Below are positions 46,601-54,262 of a DNA stretch of 64,000 nt, piece after piece (position 1 is the stretch's first letter; each line of letters opens with the position of its first letter). Position numbers and translations under genes: made by a program. Under the pieces are notes generated by a model. The model searched no databases, was not told the DNA's origin, and saw only the letters and a program-made list of their open reading frames with translations. The stretch covers positions 372,001-436,000 of the forward strand of contig NZ_JAHHZM010000002.1 in the NCBI RefSeq assembly GCF_018642165.1. Reading direction: 5' to 3'. The stretch is from Echinicola shivajiensis (GTDB lineage: Bacteria > Bacteroidota > Bacteroidia > Cytophagales > Cyclobacteriaceae).

Positions 46601-46635
46601 ATAAATGCTACTTTTGGGTAGAATCTGTCTTGCAT
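43618..46635 (-). CDS. SusC/RagA-family TonB-dependent outer-membrane transporter 2
   Basis: The 1005-residue protein has a signal peptide ending VFGQ (~residue 25), a carboxypeptidase-D regulatory-like domain (ISGTITDEGGLPIPGAAVLVKG), the SusC plug (GRTSGVDV, RIRGRRSF, PLFVVDGIPI) and a long barrel ending SITFGINAKF. It is shorter than SusC 1 and only moderately similar, so it likely imports a different glycan. The motif-2 operator at 46774-46789 lies 139 bases upstream, between this gene and the divergent exuT remnant. Confidence 0.96.
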   Translation of the reverse strand: MQDRFYPKVAFMLLLLVLCVPVFGQNVQISGTITDEGGLPIPGAAVLVKGTSKGTAADIDGKYQLSAPSGSTLQFSFIGYISKDVQIGNQSTINVTLEQDLSDLEEIVVVGYGTVKKSQLTGAISSVGAKEIAEQPITDARQALQGRTSGVDVTSPGSKPGAAPQVRIRGRRSFNASNDPLFVVDGIPIAGGINDINPNDITSMEVLKDASATAIYGSRGANGVVLVSTKRGTTGKTVVSVDSYYGVNQSLGTIEVFDGPAFAEYKRESRRATGNYPQGPATPEADEALFEPVELEGIAQGRSTDYIGALLRKGSIQSHQVGVSGGSEKTQFFISGNYFQDKGVIINQDFTRYNFRANIDHKINKKIKIGTSTLVSYSERNGENFNPIGGAMQENPLGKPYDDEGNLIFLPTTDGLRTNPLAEIVPGANMDLTKRYRIFNSIFGEWNIAEGLSYRVNFGPDITIDRNGRFTGSMTNSRRGGSPTGSISENFRFNYTLENIVTYTKSLKDMHNFRFTGLQSIQNDNYEETNIGVLGIPAESQLFHRLGDASQITSANTNLTQWTLLSFMGRLNYDFKGKYLLTATLRADGSSRFGENNRFGYFPSVALGWNLTDEAFIGTSDFVDQLKLRTSYGSIGNQAIDPYQTQPLLGRTSYAFDNTPAYGYGPNTIGNPNLRWETSSTFNLGADFAFFAGRINGSLEYYITTTEDLLAPQPLPNSTGFGGFTTNIGKTRNRGVELTLSSVNIDKTNFSWSTDFIFNRNREEILELPNGDDISAGRFVGEALTVFYDYKKIGIWQTDQEDVANTYGDNVGEIRVEDINNDGQINADDRQILGSAVPNFVLGMTNRFNYRNFDLSFFIYGRFGSMIRSRFHDSFNSLFGRYNNLAVNYWTPDNPTNDYPRPNQNQESPKYASSMSYFDGTFIKVRNINIGYNFSNEIASKIGMSSLRIYSSIQQPFIFSEYRTKHKGIDPEVFIDGDQGAGGGEVNANISPAITSITFGINAKF

Positions 46636-46980
46636 AGTTATTTATAGGTTATTGTTAATTAAATAAAGTTCAAGGTTATGGGTTACTTGTAAAAATTAGA
46701 ATAAAGTACATTTCTACATTTATTAAATTATGAATAGAATAATGCTATTTCAAGGTTAAATGGTGATTTATTTACGGAATCGATTTCGTTAAAAAAGTAG
46801 GTTTAAAGGTTATATTCTATGATGAAAGGTTGTAAAATTGTTTTTATATAGTGTCAAATCAATGTTTATGGTGATGAAATAAAATAATTGGCTATTAAGT
46901 TAAAACAGTAGAAAAGATCCTAGTAAATTATAAAAGGAGGGTGGTTGCATTATTGTTTAAGGCAACTTTAATTAGGCATA
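46636..46980. other. Regulatory region upstream of susC 2
   Basis: About 345 AT-rich bases without a gene. It contains the motif-2 operator at 46774-46789 and presumably the leftward susC 2 promoter and the former rightward promoter of the transporter remnant. Confidence 0.6.
46774..46789. promoter_or_regulatory. LacI-type operator, motif 2
   Basis: ACGGAATCGATTTCGT, the same 16-bp pattern as 11606 and 40717, between divergent susC 2 and the exuT remnant. Confidence 0.7.
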
Positions 46981-47750
46981 TTGATCTCAACATACTTTCC
47001 TTTACCATGATGGATAAAGGAAAAGTAAAGCCATGTTGGGATTGGAATCCTAGGACAATCTAAATAGTGAGTTAATTGGAGAATTTAAAATTTAAGTGGC
47101 TTATGTAGATGCCGATTTTAAATATGCTCATCCTTTTGGATTTGTATTGGTGGGTTATTTGATAGACAAAAGAATATCACTTCTTATGACTTGGTGGAGA
47201 ATCTAAAAATGCCTTAGCAGCATATCAAGAAAAATAATGGGACCTTGGTCATGATTCAGAATCCAGATGAAAAAGGGCAGGAAAATTCTCCATGGAAAAG
47301 TATGCTAAAGAGGAGAGATGTTTGTGTCATTGCTATGGGGAAGTTGAGAACCGATCCTATTTGGTGGTTTTACCTTACATGGTTACTTGATTTTTTTAAC
47401 AGTAATGATGCTTTGGATTACAATTTAGATTTGAGAGGATTGGCCTTGCCTTTTATTTTCATATATTTCACATCTGATTTGTGAAGTTTCCGTTTTGTTG
47501 GTTGTCCGATAAAATGATCAGCAAGAGCTGGACAATTAATGGGAGGAGGAAAAACACACTTTTGATTTTTACACTCTTAGCAGTGGTAGGGTTTGCGAGA
47601 ACTTTAGGGGCCTTGGTTGGCGCTTTATTTGAGTCGTTTGCAGGATTGACATTAGTGAAATGGGGCTATTTTCCAATTTTTATCATTGCCACATTATCTA
47701 AGTATAATGGCATTGATATTGATAGAAGTGTTAGTCCCAAACATAAATAA
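46981..47750 (+). pseudogene. Decayed MFS hexuronate transporter (ExuT/ACS family) remnant
   Basis: No intact frame exists, but pieces of one transporter appear in order in three frames. A segment from 47111 reads like the second membrane helix (FGFVLVGYLIDK). A segment from 47245 contains GKLRTDPIWWFYLTWLLDFFN, a hallmark of the hexuronate/ACS transporters. A segment from 47481 contains WLSDKMISKSWTINGRRKNTLLI and then, after a missing ~100 residues, the late-helix text GYFPIFIIA. The part before 47100 (TMMDK, resembling NYMDR) is weak. Frameshifts, stops and internal deletions show that it is dead. It was divergent from susC 2 across a motif-2 operator. Confidence 0.75.
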
Positions 47751-47804
47751 ATAAGATACTTTGTATAAATAAGTTCAATTCCCAAATGAATAATAGCAAA
47801 GTAA

Positions 47805-47833
47805 AAATCCCGGAATTTTGTTCCGGGATTTTA
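47805..47833. terminator. Terminator between the exuT remnant and the hydroxypyruvate-isomerase-like gene
   Basis: The stem AAAATCCCGGAA/TTCCGGGATTTT (47805-47816 with 47822-47833) is a perfect 12-bp inverted repeat. It works for the leftward gene ending at 47847 and could have served the dead transporter from the other side. Confidence 0.85.
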
Positions 47834-47846
47834 TGTTTTTATTACA

Positions 47847-48782
47847 TCATTTAAATGAATCTGCTTCATGATAGGCCTTTAATAGGGCCATTTCTCCTTC
47901 TTTTCCTGGAGAAGCGTTACCATGTTCCATTCCACAAACGCCTTTAAAGCCTTGTTCGTCTATCCATTTAAAGACGTTTTTATAATTGATTTCTCCTGTA
48001 CCCGGCTCTTTACGCCCAGGATTATCACCAATTTGGATATAGGCAATTTCCTCCCAGCATAACTGCATATTCTTGATCAGGTCTCCTTCATTTCTTTGCA
48101 TATGATAGATATCATATAGGATTTTGCAGGCAGGGCTGTCTACTGCCTTACAGATCAAATGACCTTGATTGGAATGTCTTAAAAATAGATCGGGATTATC
48201 ACTCAAAGGCTCCATAACCATGGTCAATCCATGTGGTTCAAAAACTTCAGCAGCTCTACGGTAAGCATCGATAACATTTGCGGTTTGTTGATCAAGGGGT
48301 AATCTTCTCTCGAAGTATCCAGGAACCACCGTCATCCATTTAGCATTGACAATTTTAGCTACTTCCACAGCCTTTTCACATTCTTTTACAAAAGCTTCCT
48401 TAAACTCTTCCTTGCCAGTGGTCAAGCCTACTTTCCAGTTGAATCCGGGGTCGATCACAAAAACACCCATGGTCATATTGTTTTTTTCCAAGGCAGCACC
48501 TATGCGTTTTTGATCTTCCAAAGACCTTTTCATCAAACCATTATCTTCCATTGCAGGAAATCCCTGCTCGGACATAAAATTGATCTGGTCTACATAATCG
48601 TCGCCTGCATGGTTTTTGAACATCCCGAAATGTGGCGCGTAATTCATGTTAAAAGCCCTTCTCTTCAGTTCCTCTTGTTGTTTGGCTTCAGCAAGTGAGA
48701 GCCCTCCGGTAAAAGTGGCCAGTGCTCCACTGAGTGCTGCATTTTTTAAAAAACTTCTTCTTTGGTTATTAAGGTTTTTCAT
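47847..48782 (-). CDS. Exported hydroxypyruvate-isomerase-like TIM-barrel protein (Tat signal)
   Basis: The 311-residue protein begins with a twin-arginine leader (NQRRSFLKNAALSGALATF). The mature part is an AP-endonuclease-2/xylose-isomerase-like barrel with hydroxypyruvate isomerase (Hyi) signatures: MEPLSDNPDLFLRHS, ILYDIYHMQRNEGDL and QIGDNPGRKEPGTGEINYKNVF, which hold the metal-binding Glu, Asp, His and Glu residues. Tat export of this family is common in Bacteroidota, where substrates are mostly unknown sugars or sugar derivatives. It is monocistronic, with a terminator immediately downstream. Confidence 0.83.
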   Translation of the reverse strand: MKNLNNQRRSFLKNAALSGALATFTGGLSLAEAKQQEELKRRAFNMNYAPHFGMFKNHAGDDYVDQINFMSEQGFPAMEDNGLMKRSLEDQKRIGAALEKNNMTMGVFVIDPGFNWKVGLTTGKEEFKEAFVKECEKAVEVAKIVNAKWMTVVPGYFERRLPLDQQTANVIDAYRRAAEVFEPHGLTMVMEPLSDNPDLFLRHSNQGHLICKAVDSPACKILYDIYHMQRNEGDLIKNMQLCWEEIAYIQIGDNPGRKEPGTGEINYKNVFKWIDEQGFKGVCGMEHGNASPGKEGEMALLKAYHEADSFK

Positions 48783-48986
48783 ATTGAATAATTGTTTGTG
48801 CAGATATATTTAAGGTTTTCAGTTGATAGTTTGAATTTCAAAATCCGACTAATATATATAGTAATAAAGCCTTACACAAGGGAATTCTTTTATGATTAAC
48901 TGAAAAAGTTATTATTGGTTTTGAGCTATTGAATAGTGCTTCAGTGAAATTTTGAAAGGTGAGTTATAAATCCACGGCTTCAGATC

Positions 48987-49592
48987 TTATTGGTCGACAA
49001 TGGTTCTGAAAGTCAGACTGATCCTGGGCCTAGTGATCTTTTTCGTAGGAGGTAGGCGGTGTAACCAATGGCTTTGGGTAGCACCACGCATGACTAGGAG
49101 ACTACCGTTTTCCAATATCCTAGAAACAGTTTGCTTATTGATTTTATGTTTGAAAGTGAATTTGCGCTCTGCCCCCAAGCTAAGGGAGGTGATTACGGTA
49201 TTTTCCCCTAAGGATTTTTCACTGTCACTGTGATAGGCCATTCCCTCAGAACCATCATGATAAAGATTCAAAAGGCATGAATTGAATTTTACATCGGCCT
49301 TTTCTTCTACCAATGTTTTTAACTGTTTGAGTTCTTCTGTCCAAGGAAGCGCCTGTTTGGTGGTGTTGGAATAGCTATAATCATAGGGCTTGTCTCCATA
49401 CCAGGCAACCTTTCTTTTGGTAGTATAATGTTTACCATAGATAACGGCCTCATCATGGCGCCATTCAATATTGGACATTAGCTTTTCAAAGAAAAACTGG
49501 GATTGTTGTTCATTGAGGATCTTTCCATAGTAATGAACCGTCCCGTCATATGGGAGTAGATTGGTCAATTGGTTTTGGCTAAAGAGATCCAT
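48987..49592 (-). CDS. AlkB-like Fe(II)/2-oxoglutarate dioxygenase (alkylated DNA repair)
   Basis: The 201-residue protein has the AlkB-family iron site: His and Asp in YHSDSEKSL (~121-123), the distal His in SHWLHRLP (~178) and the 2-oxoglutarate-binding Arg residues in RPRISLTFR near the end. The family demethylates 1-methyladenine and 3-methylcytosine. It lies 70 bases downstream of an Ada-like methyltransferase gene on the same strand, forming a small alkylation-repair unit. The length fits AlkB homologues of the ALKBH2/3 type. Confidence 0.92.
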   Translation of the reverse strand: MDLFSQNQLTNLLPYDGTVHYYGKILNEQQSQFFFEKLMSNIEWRHDEAVIYGKHYTTKRKVAWYGDKPYDYSYSNTTKQALPWTEELKQLKTLVEEKADVKFNSCLLNLYHDGSEGMAYHSDSEKSLGENTVITSLSLGAERKFTFKHKINKQTVSRILENGSLLVMRGATQSHWLHRLPPTKKITRPRISLTFRTIVDQ

Positions 49593-49662
49593 GTATTGAA
49601 GTACGAAGCAGGGGGAGTGCGGGGTTTGAAATAGGAAGATAGAATACAGTGATTGAATGAAG

Positions 49663-50538
49663 TCAGTAATTTTTTCTTGGTTCTATTATCTTGTGTCTAG
49701 CATCTTGTAAGGTTGCTTCCCAACCAATAATAGCGGTTTTTCGGATGGGGCCCCACATATAGCCTCCAAAGATACCACTCGCTTGAATTACCCTATGGCA
49801 GGGGATAAGGAAGGCAACTGGATTGCTTCCAATGGCAGTTCCCACAGCTCTGGAAGCTTTGGGATTGTCAATTTTCTCTGCTATTTGTCCATAAGTTGTG
49901 AGTTTACCCATAGGGATTTTTAAGAGACTTTCCCAAACCTTTAGTTGAAAGTCGCTGCCCTTGAGGTGGAGTTTGATTTGATCCATTCTGGTCCAATCTT
50001 GCTGGAAGATACGCAATGCATTTTGCTGTAATTGGTCTTCTTGGTTTTTGAAAGTGGCATTGGGGAAGCGGGCAACTAAGCCCTCTATTGTGTAAGGCTC
50101 ATCTTCCAGAAAAGCCATATAACAAATTCCTTTTGAGGTGGAAGCCACTAGAATCTCACCAAAGGGAGTTTCCGAAAAACTATAATTGATCTGCAAGTTG
50201 GTTCCTCCATTTTTATATTCTCCAGGTGTCATTCCTTCTATATTGACAAAGAGATCATGTAACCTTCCAGTTCCAGAAAGTCCAGCTTCCATACTTGCAT
50301 CCAAAAGATTGGAATTGGTTTCTCTGAGGATTTTTTTTGCGTGACCTATACTAATAAATTGCAGGAACTTCTTTGGGCTGACACCTGCCCATTCAGTAAA
50401 TATGCGCTGAAAATGGAAAGGACTCAGACTAGCTTCCTCAGCCAATTCATCTAAGCTGGGCTGTTTTTTAAAGTTTTCCTGCAGATATTGGAGTGCTTCC
50501 GCTACCCTTTGATAGGTGATCTTTTCCTGGCTTTGCAT
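49663..50538 (-). CDS. Ada-like regulator/O6-methylguanine-DNA methyltransferase
   Basis: The 291-residue protein combines an AraC-type HTH domain (~7-105; SLDELAEEASLSPFHFQRIFTEWAGVSPKKF) with a methyltransferase domain (~115-285) carrying the acceptor cysteine in IPCHRVIQ (~248). The N-terminal zinc-binding Ada domain that senses methyl phosphotriesters is absent, as in many bacterial AraC-OGT proteins. It repairs O6-methylguanine by suicide transfer and may regulate the alkB gene directly downstream. Confidence 0.92.
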   Translation of the reverse strand: MQSQEKITYQRVAEALQYLQENFKKQPSLDELAEEASLSPFHFQRIFTEWAGVSPKKFLQFISIGHAKKILRETNSNLLDASMEAGLSGTGRLHDLFVNIEGMTPGEYKNGGTNLQINYSFSETPFGEILVASTSKGICYMAFLEDEPYTIEGLVARFPNATFKNQEDQLQQNALRIFQQDWTRMDQIKLHLKGSDFQLKVWESLLKIPMGKLTTYGQIAEKIDNPKASRAVGTAIGSNPVAFLIPCHRVIQASGIFGGYMWGPIRKTAIIGWEATLQDARHKIIEPRKNY

Positions 50539-50849
50539 AACTGGTTATTCCTTATGGATCAAAAGTAATAAGATATTCAGCAAAGCACCACCCGAAAATT
50601 GCTGTTTTGATAAATCATAATTTTTGACACCTGGAATCATGAATCCTGACTTTATTTCAACGTTTTTGTTAGTATTGGTGCTATTAAACTATCTTAATCA
50701 TGGCAATACTCGTTGCGGCTATTCTAGCCGCATTTTATACAATCTTTAAGAGATTGTTTTATAAAAGAGACACTAATTAGAAGGGAACAGAAAAGCCCAT
50801 CTGCTGAATCTTAAGCAGTAAATGGGCTTTGATTTAAACTTCTTTTTAT
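50539..50849. other. Gap between the Ada-like gene and the histidine decarboxylase
   Basis: The 311 bases hold the leftward promoter of the Ada-like gene and the decarboxylase terminator (50792-50830). A plus-strand 26-codon frame at 50700-50780 would encode a hydrophobic micropeptide (MAILVAAILAAFYTIFK...). It also contains a perfect hairpin TGCGGCTA/TAGCCGCA (50714-50721 with 50725-50732). Whether this is a peptide gene or just a terminator-like hairpin is undecided. Confidence 0.5.
50792..50830 (-). terminator. Terminator after the histidine decarboxylase gene
   Basis: The outer stem AAAGCCCAT/ATGGGCTTT with an inner CTGCT/AGCAG lies just beyond the stop codon at 50850 on the minus strand; the flanking A-rich run reads as U-rich RNA. 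Confidence 0.75.
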
Positions 50850-51983
50850 TTATTCAATTAGGATGGTTTCCTGCTCGTGAACGAGATCAATGACAAATTC
50901 ATCGATTTGTTCTTTAGTTACATTTGGCATACAGATGACATGGGTAATATCATCCTCAGTTGCTAGTTGCCATTTATTTTTGATATGATCAGAAAGTTTG
51001 GGAAGGATTACCGTAATGGCGCCAGGATTTGACCAAGCTTCAATTCCGATTTTTTTCAATTCATCTATGCAGTATTGAGCTACTTCAAGACTGTGGAAAT
51101 AACGTTCTTTTAATCCTTCAATGCCCATTGATTTGATGGCATACCAGAGGAATAGTGGGCTGAGACCATTTCTTGAGCCAGTAATGGTAGTATCCATGGA
51201 GCCTATATAGGAAATTCCCTTTGCAATGCGGTCCTTATAAGATCGCTTGGTGACGATTACTCCACAAGGAATCGGTGAGCCGATGAATTTATGCCCACTA
51301 ATGGAAATGCTGTCTGATCCATCTTGGAAGTCAAATGGGATGCGGGGTTCCATAAATGCCCCAAATGCACCTGAAAGTGCGGCATCACAATGGATATAGT
51401 GATCTTGGATAGCCAGTTTTTTGAGAATTTGCTTCACCTTGGAAACATCATCTTTGGCTTCTTTCATGGTGGTCCCAAAAGTGGTCAGGATGATGGCCGG
51501 CATATGACGGTTGAACCGCAGTGTCTGCTTAAGATCATCATAATCAATTTCCCCGTTTTCCTGTGATCGAATCACAATACTGGGGATGTTTAGCAAATGA
51601 ATATTTTTCTTAACACTGTAATGAGTCGATTCAGAATAGTAAACCATTCCTTTGGGGTACATTTCCCTAGCGATATAAAGCCCGTAAAGATTGCTTTCTG
51701 AGCCCCCATTGGTTACATAACCCCAATAATCCTTCGGGTTCGCCCTGAAACGTTGCGCAAAAAAGTTGATCACTTCCCGTTCCATATCACTGGTCTGTAC
51801 CTTATAAGTGGTGGTTTCTTCGAAAGGATCGCCTACATTATTGATAGGGTAATTTAGGAATTCCAATAATGGTCCGTAATTAAAGTCCTTAGCAACAGGA
51901 TATCCTAAAAGGGATTTGCTCTGTTGTTTTATCCTTTGTATTAGATGTTGCAGTTGTTCTTTATCAGCAGGTTCATTGATCAT
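50850..51983 (-). CDS. PLP-dependent histidine decarboxylase-like enzyme (group II)
   Basis: The 377-residue protein matches the pyridoxal-phosphate histidine decarboxylase family: YWGYVTNGGSESNLYGLYIARE (~95-115), YYSESTHYSVKKN, HCDAALSGAF, and the PLP Lys in SISGHKFIGSP (~Lys232). The length (~378) fits this family exactly. It would decarboxylate histidine to histamine in the cytoplasm; the substrate is inferred from similarity and could be another amino acid. It is transcribed divergently from an Lrp-family regulator, with a palindrome between them. Confidence 0.85.
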   Translation of the reverse strand: MINEPADKEQLQHLIQRIKQQSKSLLGYPVAKDFNYGPLLEFLNYPINNVGDPFEETTTYKVQTSDMEREVINFFAQRFRANPKDYWGYVTNGGSESNLYGLYIAREMYPKGMVYYSESTHYSVKKNIHLLNIPSIVIRSQENGEIDYDDLKQTLRFNRHMPAIILTTFGTTMKEAKDDVSKVKQILKKLAIQDHYIHCDAALSGAFGAFMEPRIPFDFQDGSDSISISGHKFIGSPIPCGVIVTKRSYKDRIAKGISYIGSMDTTITGSRNGLSPLFLWYAIKSMGIEGLKERYFHSLEVAQYCIDELKKIGIEAWSNPGAITVILPKLSDHIKNKWQLATEDDITHVICMPNVTKEQIDEFVIDLVHEQETILIE

Positions 51984-52070
51984 AATTAGTGCTTTTTGCT
52001 CTTTATAACTTGATGTAAAAATACGAATAATAGATGTTTGGTCTGTTTTTATGTATCATTTTAGAAAATT

Positions 52071-52089
52071 AAACTATTATTTATAGTTT
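52071..52089. promoter_or_regulatory. Palindrome between the decarboxylase and the Lrp regulator (candidate Lrp site)
   Basis: AAACTAT-TATTT-ATAGTTT is a perfect 7-bp inverted repeat, 64 bases before the regulator start and 88 bases before the decarboxylase start. AT-rich palindromes of this sort suit Lrp/AsnC binding. Confidence 0.5.
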
Positions 52090-52152
52090 TATAGTGTGAA
52101 ACACCTTTTTAACCTGACCAAGGGTTTAGTAATCAGATAATAAAATCTAGTA

Positions 52153-52605
52153 ATGGACAAAGTCGATAAGAAGATATTGGCAGAACTACAGAAGAATGCC
52201 AAGCAGAATACTAAAGAAATAGCCAGTAAAATTGGATTAAGCGTTACCCCTACCTATGAGCGGATCAAAAAGCTGGAAAAGCAAGGCATCATTAAAACTT
52301 ATGTTGCCTTGGTTGATCGCATCAAAATAGGAAAGGAAATAGAGGCTTACTGTCAGATTACAATGGCCCGCCATCAGAAGGGACTGTTGGAAGATATTAA
52401 TGAAAAAGTATTGTCCTTTCCTGAGGTGATGGAATGCCACCATGTTTCGGGCAATTATGATTTTTTGTTAAAAGTGGTGGTGGATGATATCCACGCTTTC
52501 CATCATTTTATCAATGAAAAGTTAATTGTAGTAGAGGGGATTTCCACCATTCATAGTGCTTTTGTGATGCATTCCATTAAGGAAAATACAGCCTATTCCT
52601 TTTAA
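52153..52605 (+). CDS. Lrp/AsnC-family transcriptional regulator
   Basis: The 150-residue protein has an N-terminal winged HTH (VDKKILAELQKNAKQNTKEIASKIGLSVTPTYERIKKLEKQGII, ~3-46) and a RAM effector domain (~65-145) with EVMECHHVSGNYDFLLKVVVDD. This is the standard AsnC/Lrp architecture and length. Its divergent neighbour is a PLP amino-acid decarboxylase, the probable target. The ligand is likely an amino acid, plausibly histidine, but this is inferred. Confidence 0.93.
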   Translation: MDKVDKKILAELQKNAKQNTKEIASKIGLSVTPTYERIKKLEKQGIIKTYVALVDRIKIGKEIEAYCQITMARHQKGLLEDINEKVLSFPEVMECHHVSGNYDFLLKVVVDDIHAFHHFINEKLIVVEGISTIHSAFVMHSIKENTAYSF

Positions 52606-52663
52606 ATAGCTTGGAGAATAAGAAACCTAATAAAGGTTGATCTTCCTGAGATGATGAACCTTA

Positions 52664-53947
52664 CTAAAGGCGACCCAAGATAAAGTCGTTCATGATCTCG
52701 ACAGTTTTCTCGACACCATTGGTGGCTCTTACCATTGCTTTGATTTTAGATGCATTGTCCATAAACTTTTGAGATGACACCTTATGAACAGCTTTCAGTA
52801 AGCTTTTGGGAGTGACATCATAAATAGGGATTCGAATGGCCATCCCGGAACGGGCAAGTCCATCAAGGTTAGCTTGCTGTTCAGCCTGAAAACCAATTCC
52901 TACTACAGGTGTACCTGCCCAAGCTGCGGTTTGGACTGTTCCTTGCCCTCCATGAATTACAGCGATATCAGCCATTTGATTGACTAGATGAGCAGGAAGA
53001 AAGCGACAAGCAAAAAAGCGATCGGATGGAATACCCAATTCATTGGGATCCAGAATAGTGGTGGTACTGCAGACAATATTAAAGTTTTCTTTTTCCCTCA
53101 GCGTTGCTATGATCAAATGAAGGGTTTCAGGAAAACCAGAACTTCCCAGGGAACAGAAGATATTTAGTCCTGGTCTAGAAAATACTTTAGTGACTTCTTC
53201 AGGCAATGGAATATCCATTTGAGAAAAAATGGGTCCAGAGTAATAATATCCTTGGTTGAGATCCTCCTCTTTTAAGCCACTTAAAATAGGCATGTCCGGT
53301 AAAAGGGTAATATCTCCTCTGACCAGATCGGTGATATTATAAATTGGCTGGAGGCCAAAATGTTTTCTAGCCTCATTAAAGGTTGTAAGCGAGGCTTTGG
53401 CAGCATCTTTAAGTAGGACCCGTTTCATGATTTTTCGCTTAAGGAAATCGGGCATGACCCTTCGCATAAAGAAATTCCTTTCCATGGTATTGGGCATATT
53501 ATACATTTCCTGATGGATAAAAGCGGGGCAATTGACGGTAGGAACCTGTGTAACCATGGGAAGCTTTGCATAAGGCATGGAGATCATGCAACTAAGGTTT
53601 AGCCCTGCATAGACTCCATCCGGTTTATATTCGGCCAATGCTTCTAAATCAGCTTCAGCCATATTGATCCATTGATCGGTTGTAACAGGCAGGGGAGTCC
53701 CTACTTTGGCTTTGTAGCGGTTGATATCCATTATGATCTGGTGCTGTTCCCAGGATAATTCAGGCTGAAGGTTTTCTTCATCGATTCCTGCAGCTCCAAT
53801 CATATGGTTATGGACACCGCCATGATTAAAGAATTTAACTTTTGCCCCAGTGTTTTTCATCCCTTTTGCAGTTTCTAAGGCTCGGGTAAAGTCTCCTAAG
53901 TTATGGCCATAGGAAAAGAAAGCCCACTTTAGATCATTTATTTGCAT
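52664..53947 (-). CDS. UGT/MGT-type glycosyltransferase (GT1)
   Basis: The 427-residue protein starts at 53947 (MQINDLKWAFFSYGHNLGDFTRAL); an upstream in-frame ATG adds 14 residues without family similarity. The C-terminal half carries the GT1 donor-binding signature: FCSLGSSGFPE, CRFLPAHLVNQMADIAVIHGGQGTVQTAAWAGTPVVGIGFQAEQQANLDGL. It transfers a sugar from a nucleotide donor to a small lipophilic acceptor; the acceptor is unknown. It converges on the Lrp gene and is not part of an obvious operon. Confidence 0.85.
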   Translation of the reverse strand: MQINDLKWAFFSYGHNLGDFTRALETAKGMKNTGAKVKFFNHGGVHNHMIGAAGIDEENLQPELSWEQHQIIMDINRYKAKVGTPLPVTTDQWINMAEADLEALAEYKPDGVYAGLNLSCMISMPYAKLPMVTQVPTVNCPAFIHQEMYNMPNTMERNFFMRRVMPDFLKRKIMKRVLLKDAAKASLTTFNEARKHFGLQPIYNITDLVRGDITLLPDMPILSGLKEEDLNQGYYYSGPIFSQMDIPLPEEVTKVFSRPGLNIFCSLGSSGFPETLHLIIATLREKENFNIVCSTTTILDPNELGIPSDRFFACRFLPAHLVNQMADIAVIHGGQGTVQTAAWAGTPVVGIGFQAEQQANLDGLARSGMAIRIPIYDVTPKSLLKAVHKVSSQKFMDNASKIKAMVRATNGVEKTVEIMNDFILGRL

Positions 53948-54262
53948 GGTAAGCTTGCTTGGTGAAGTGGAAAAATTAAGTCTAAACAAATAGCAATTTA
54001 CCGGTTTTAATAAAAAGAGGTTTAGGTAGAAGATGATTTTATTTGAATAATGCTGTATGGTGTTGATAATGATATTTTTATTTCGGTCAGATTGAGCTGG
54101 GTCTTTGGATATGATTTAGGATCAAGTCTGTATTAGCAAATATATATTGTTAGTTATAAAAGGTAAATCAATAACAATTTGTGTGACTTATGTCGCTGTT
54201 CAGGCACATGACTATTAGTAACTTGAATGCATAGGAGGGCGCTATAAAAAAGCGTATAAGTC
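53948..54262. other. Divergent intergenic region, glycosyltransferase / DUF2202 gene
   Basis: The 315 AT-rich bases have no gene; promoters for both flanking genes are expected. Nothing else is recognised. Confidence 0.5.
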
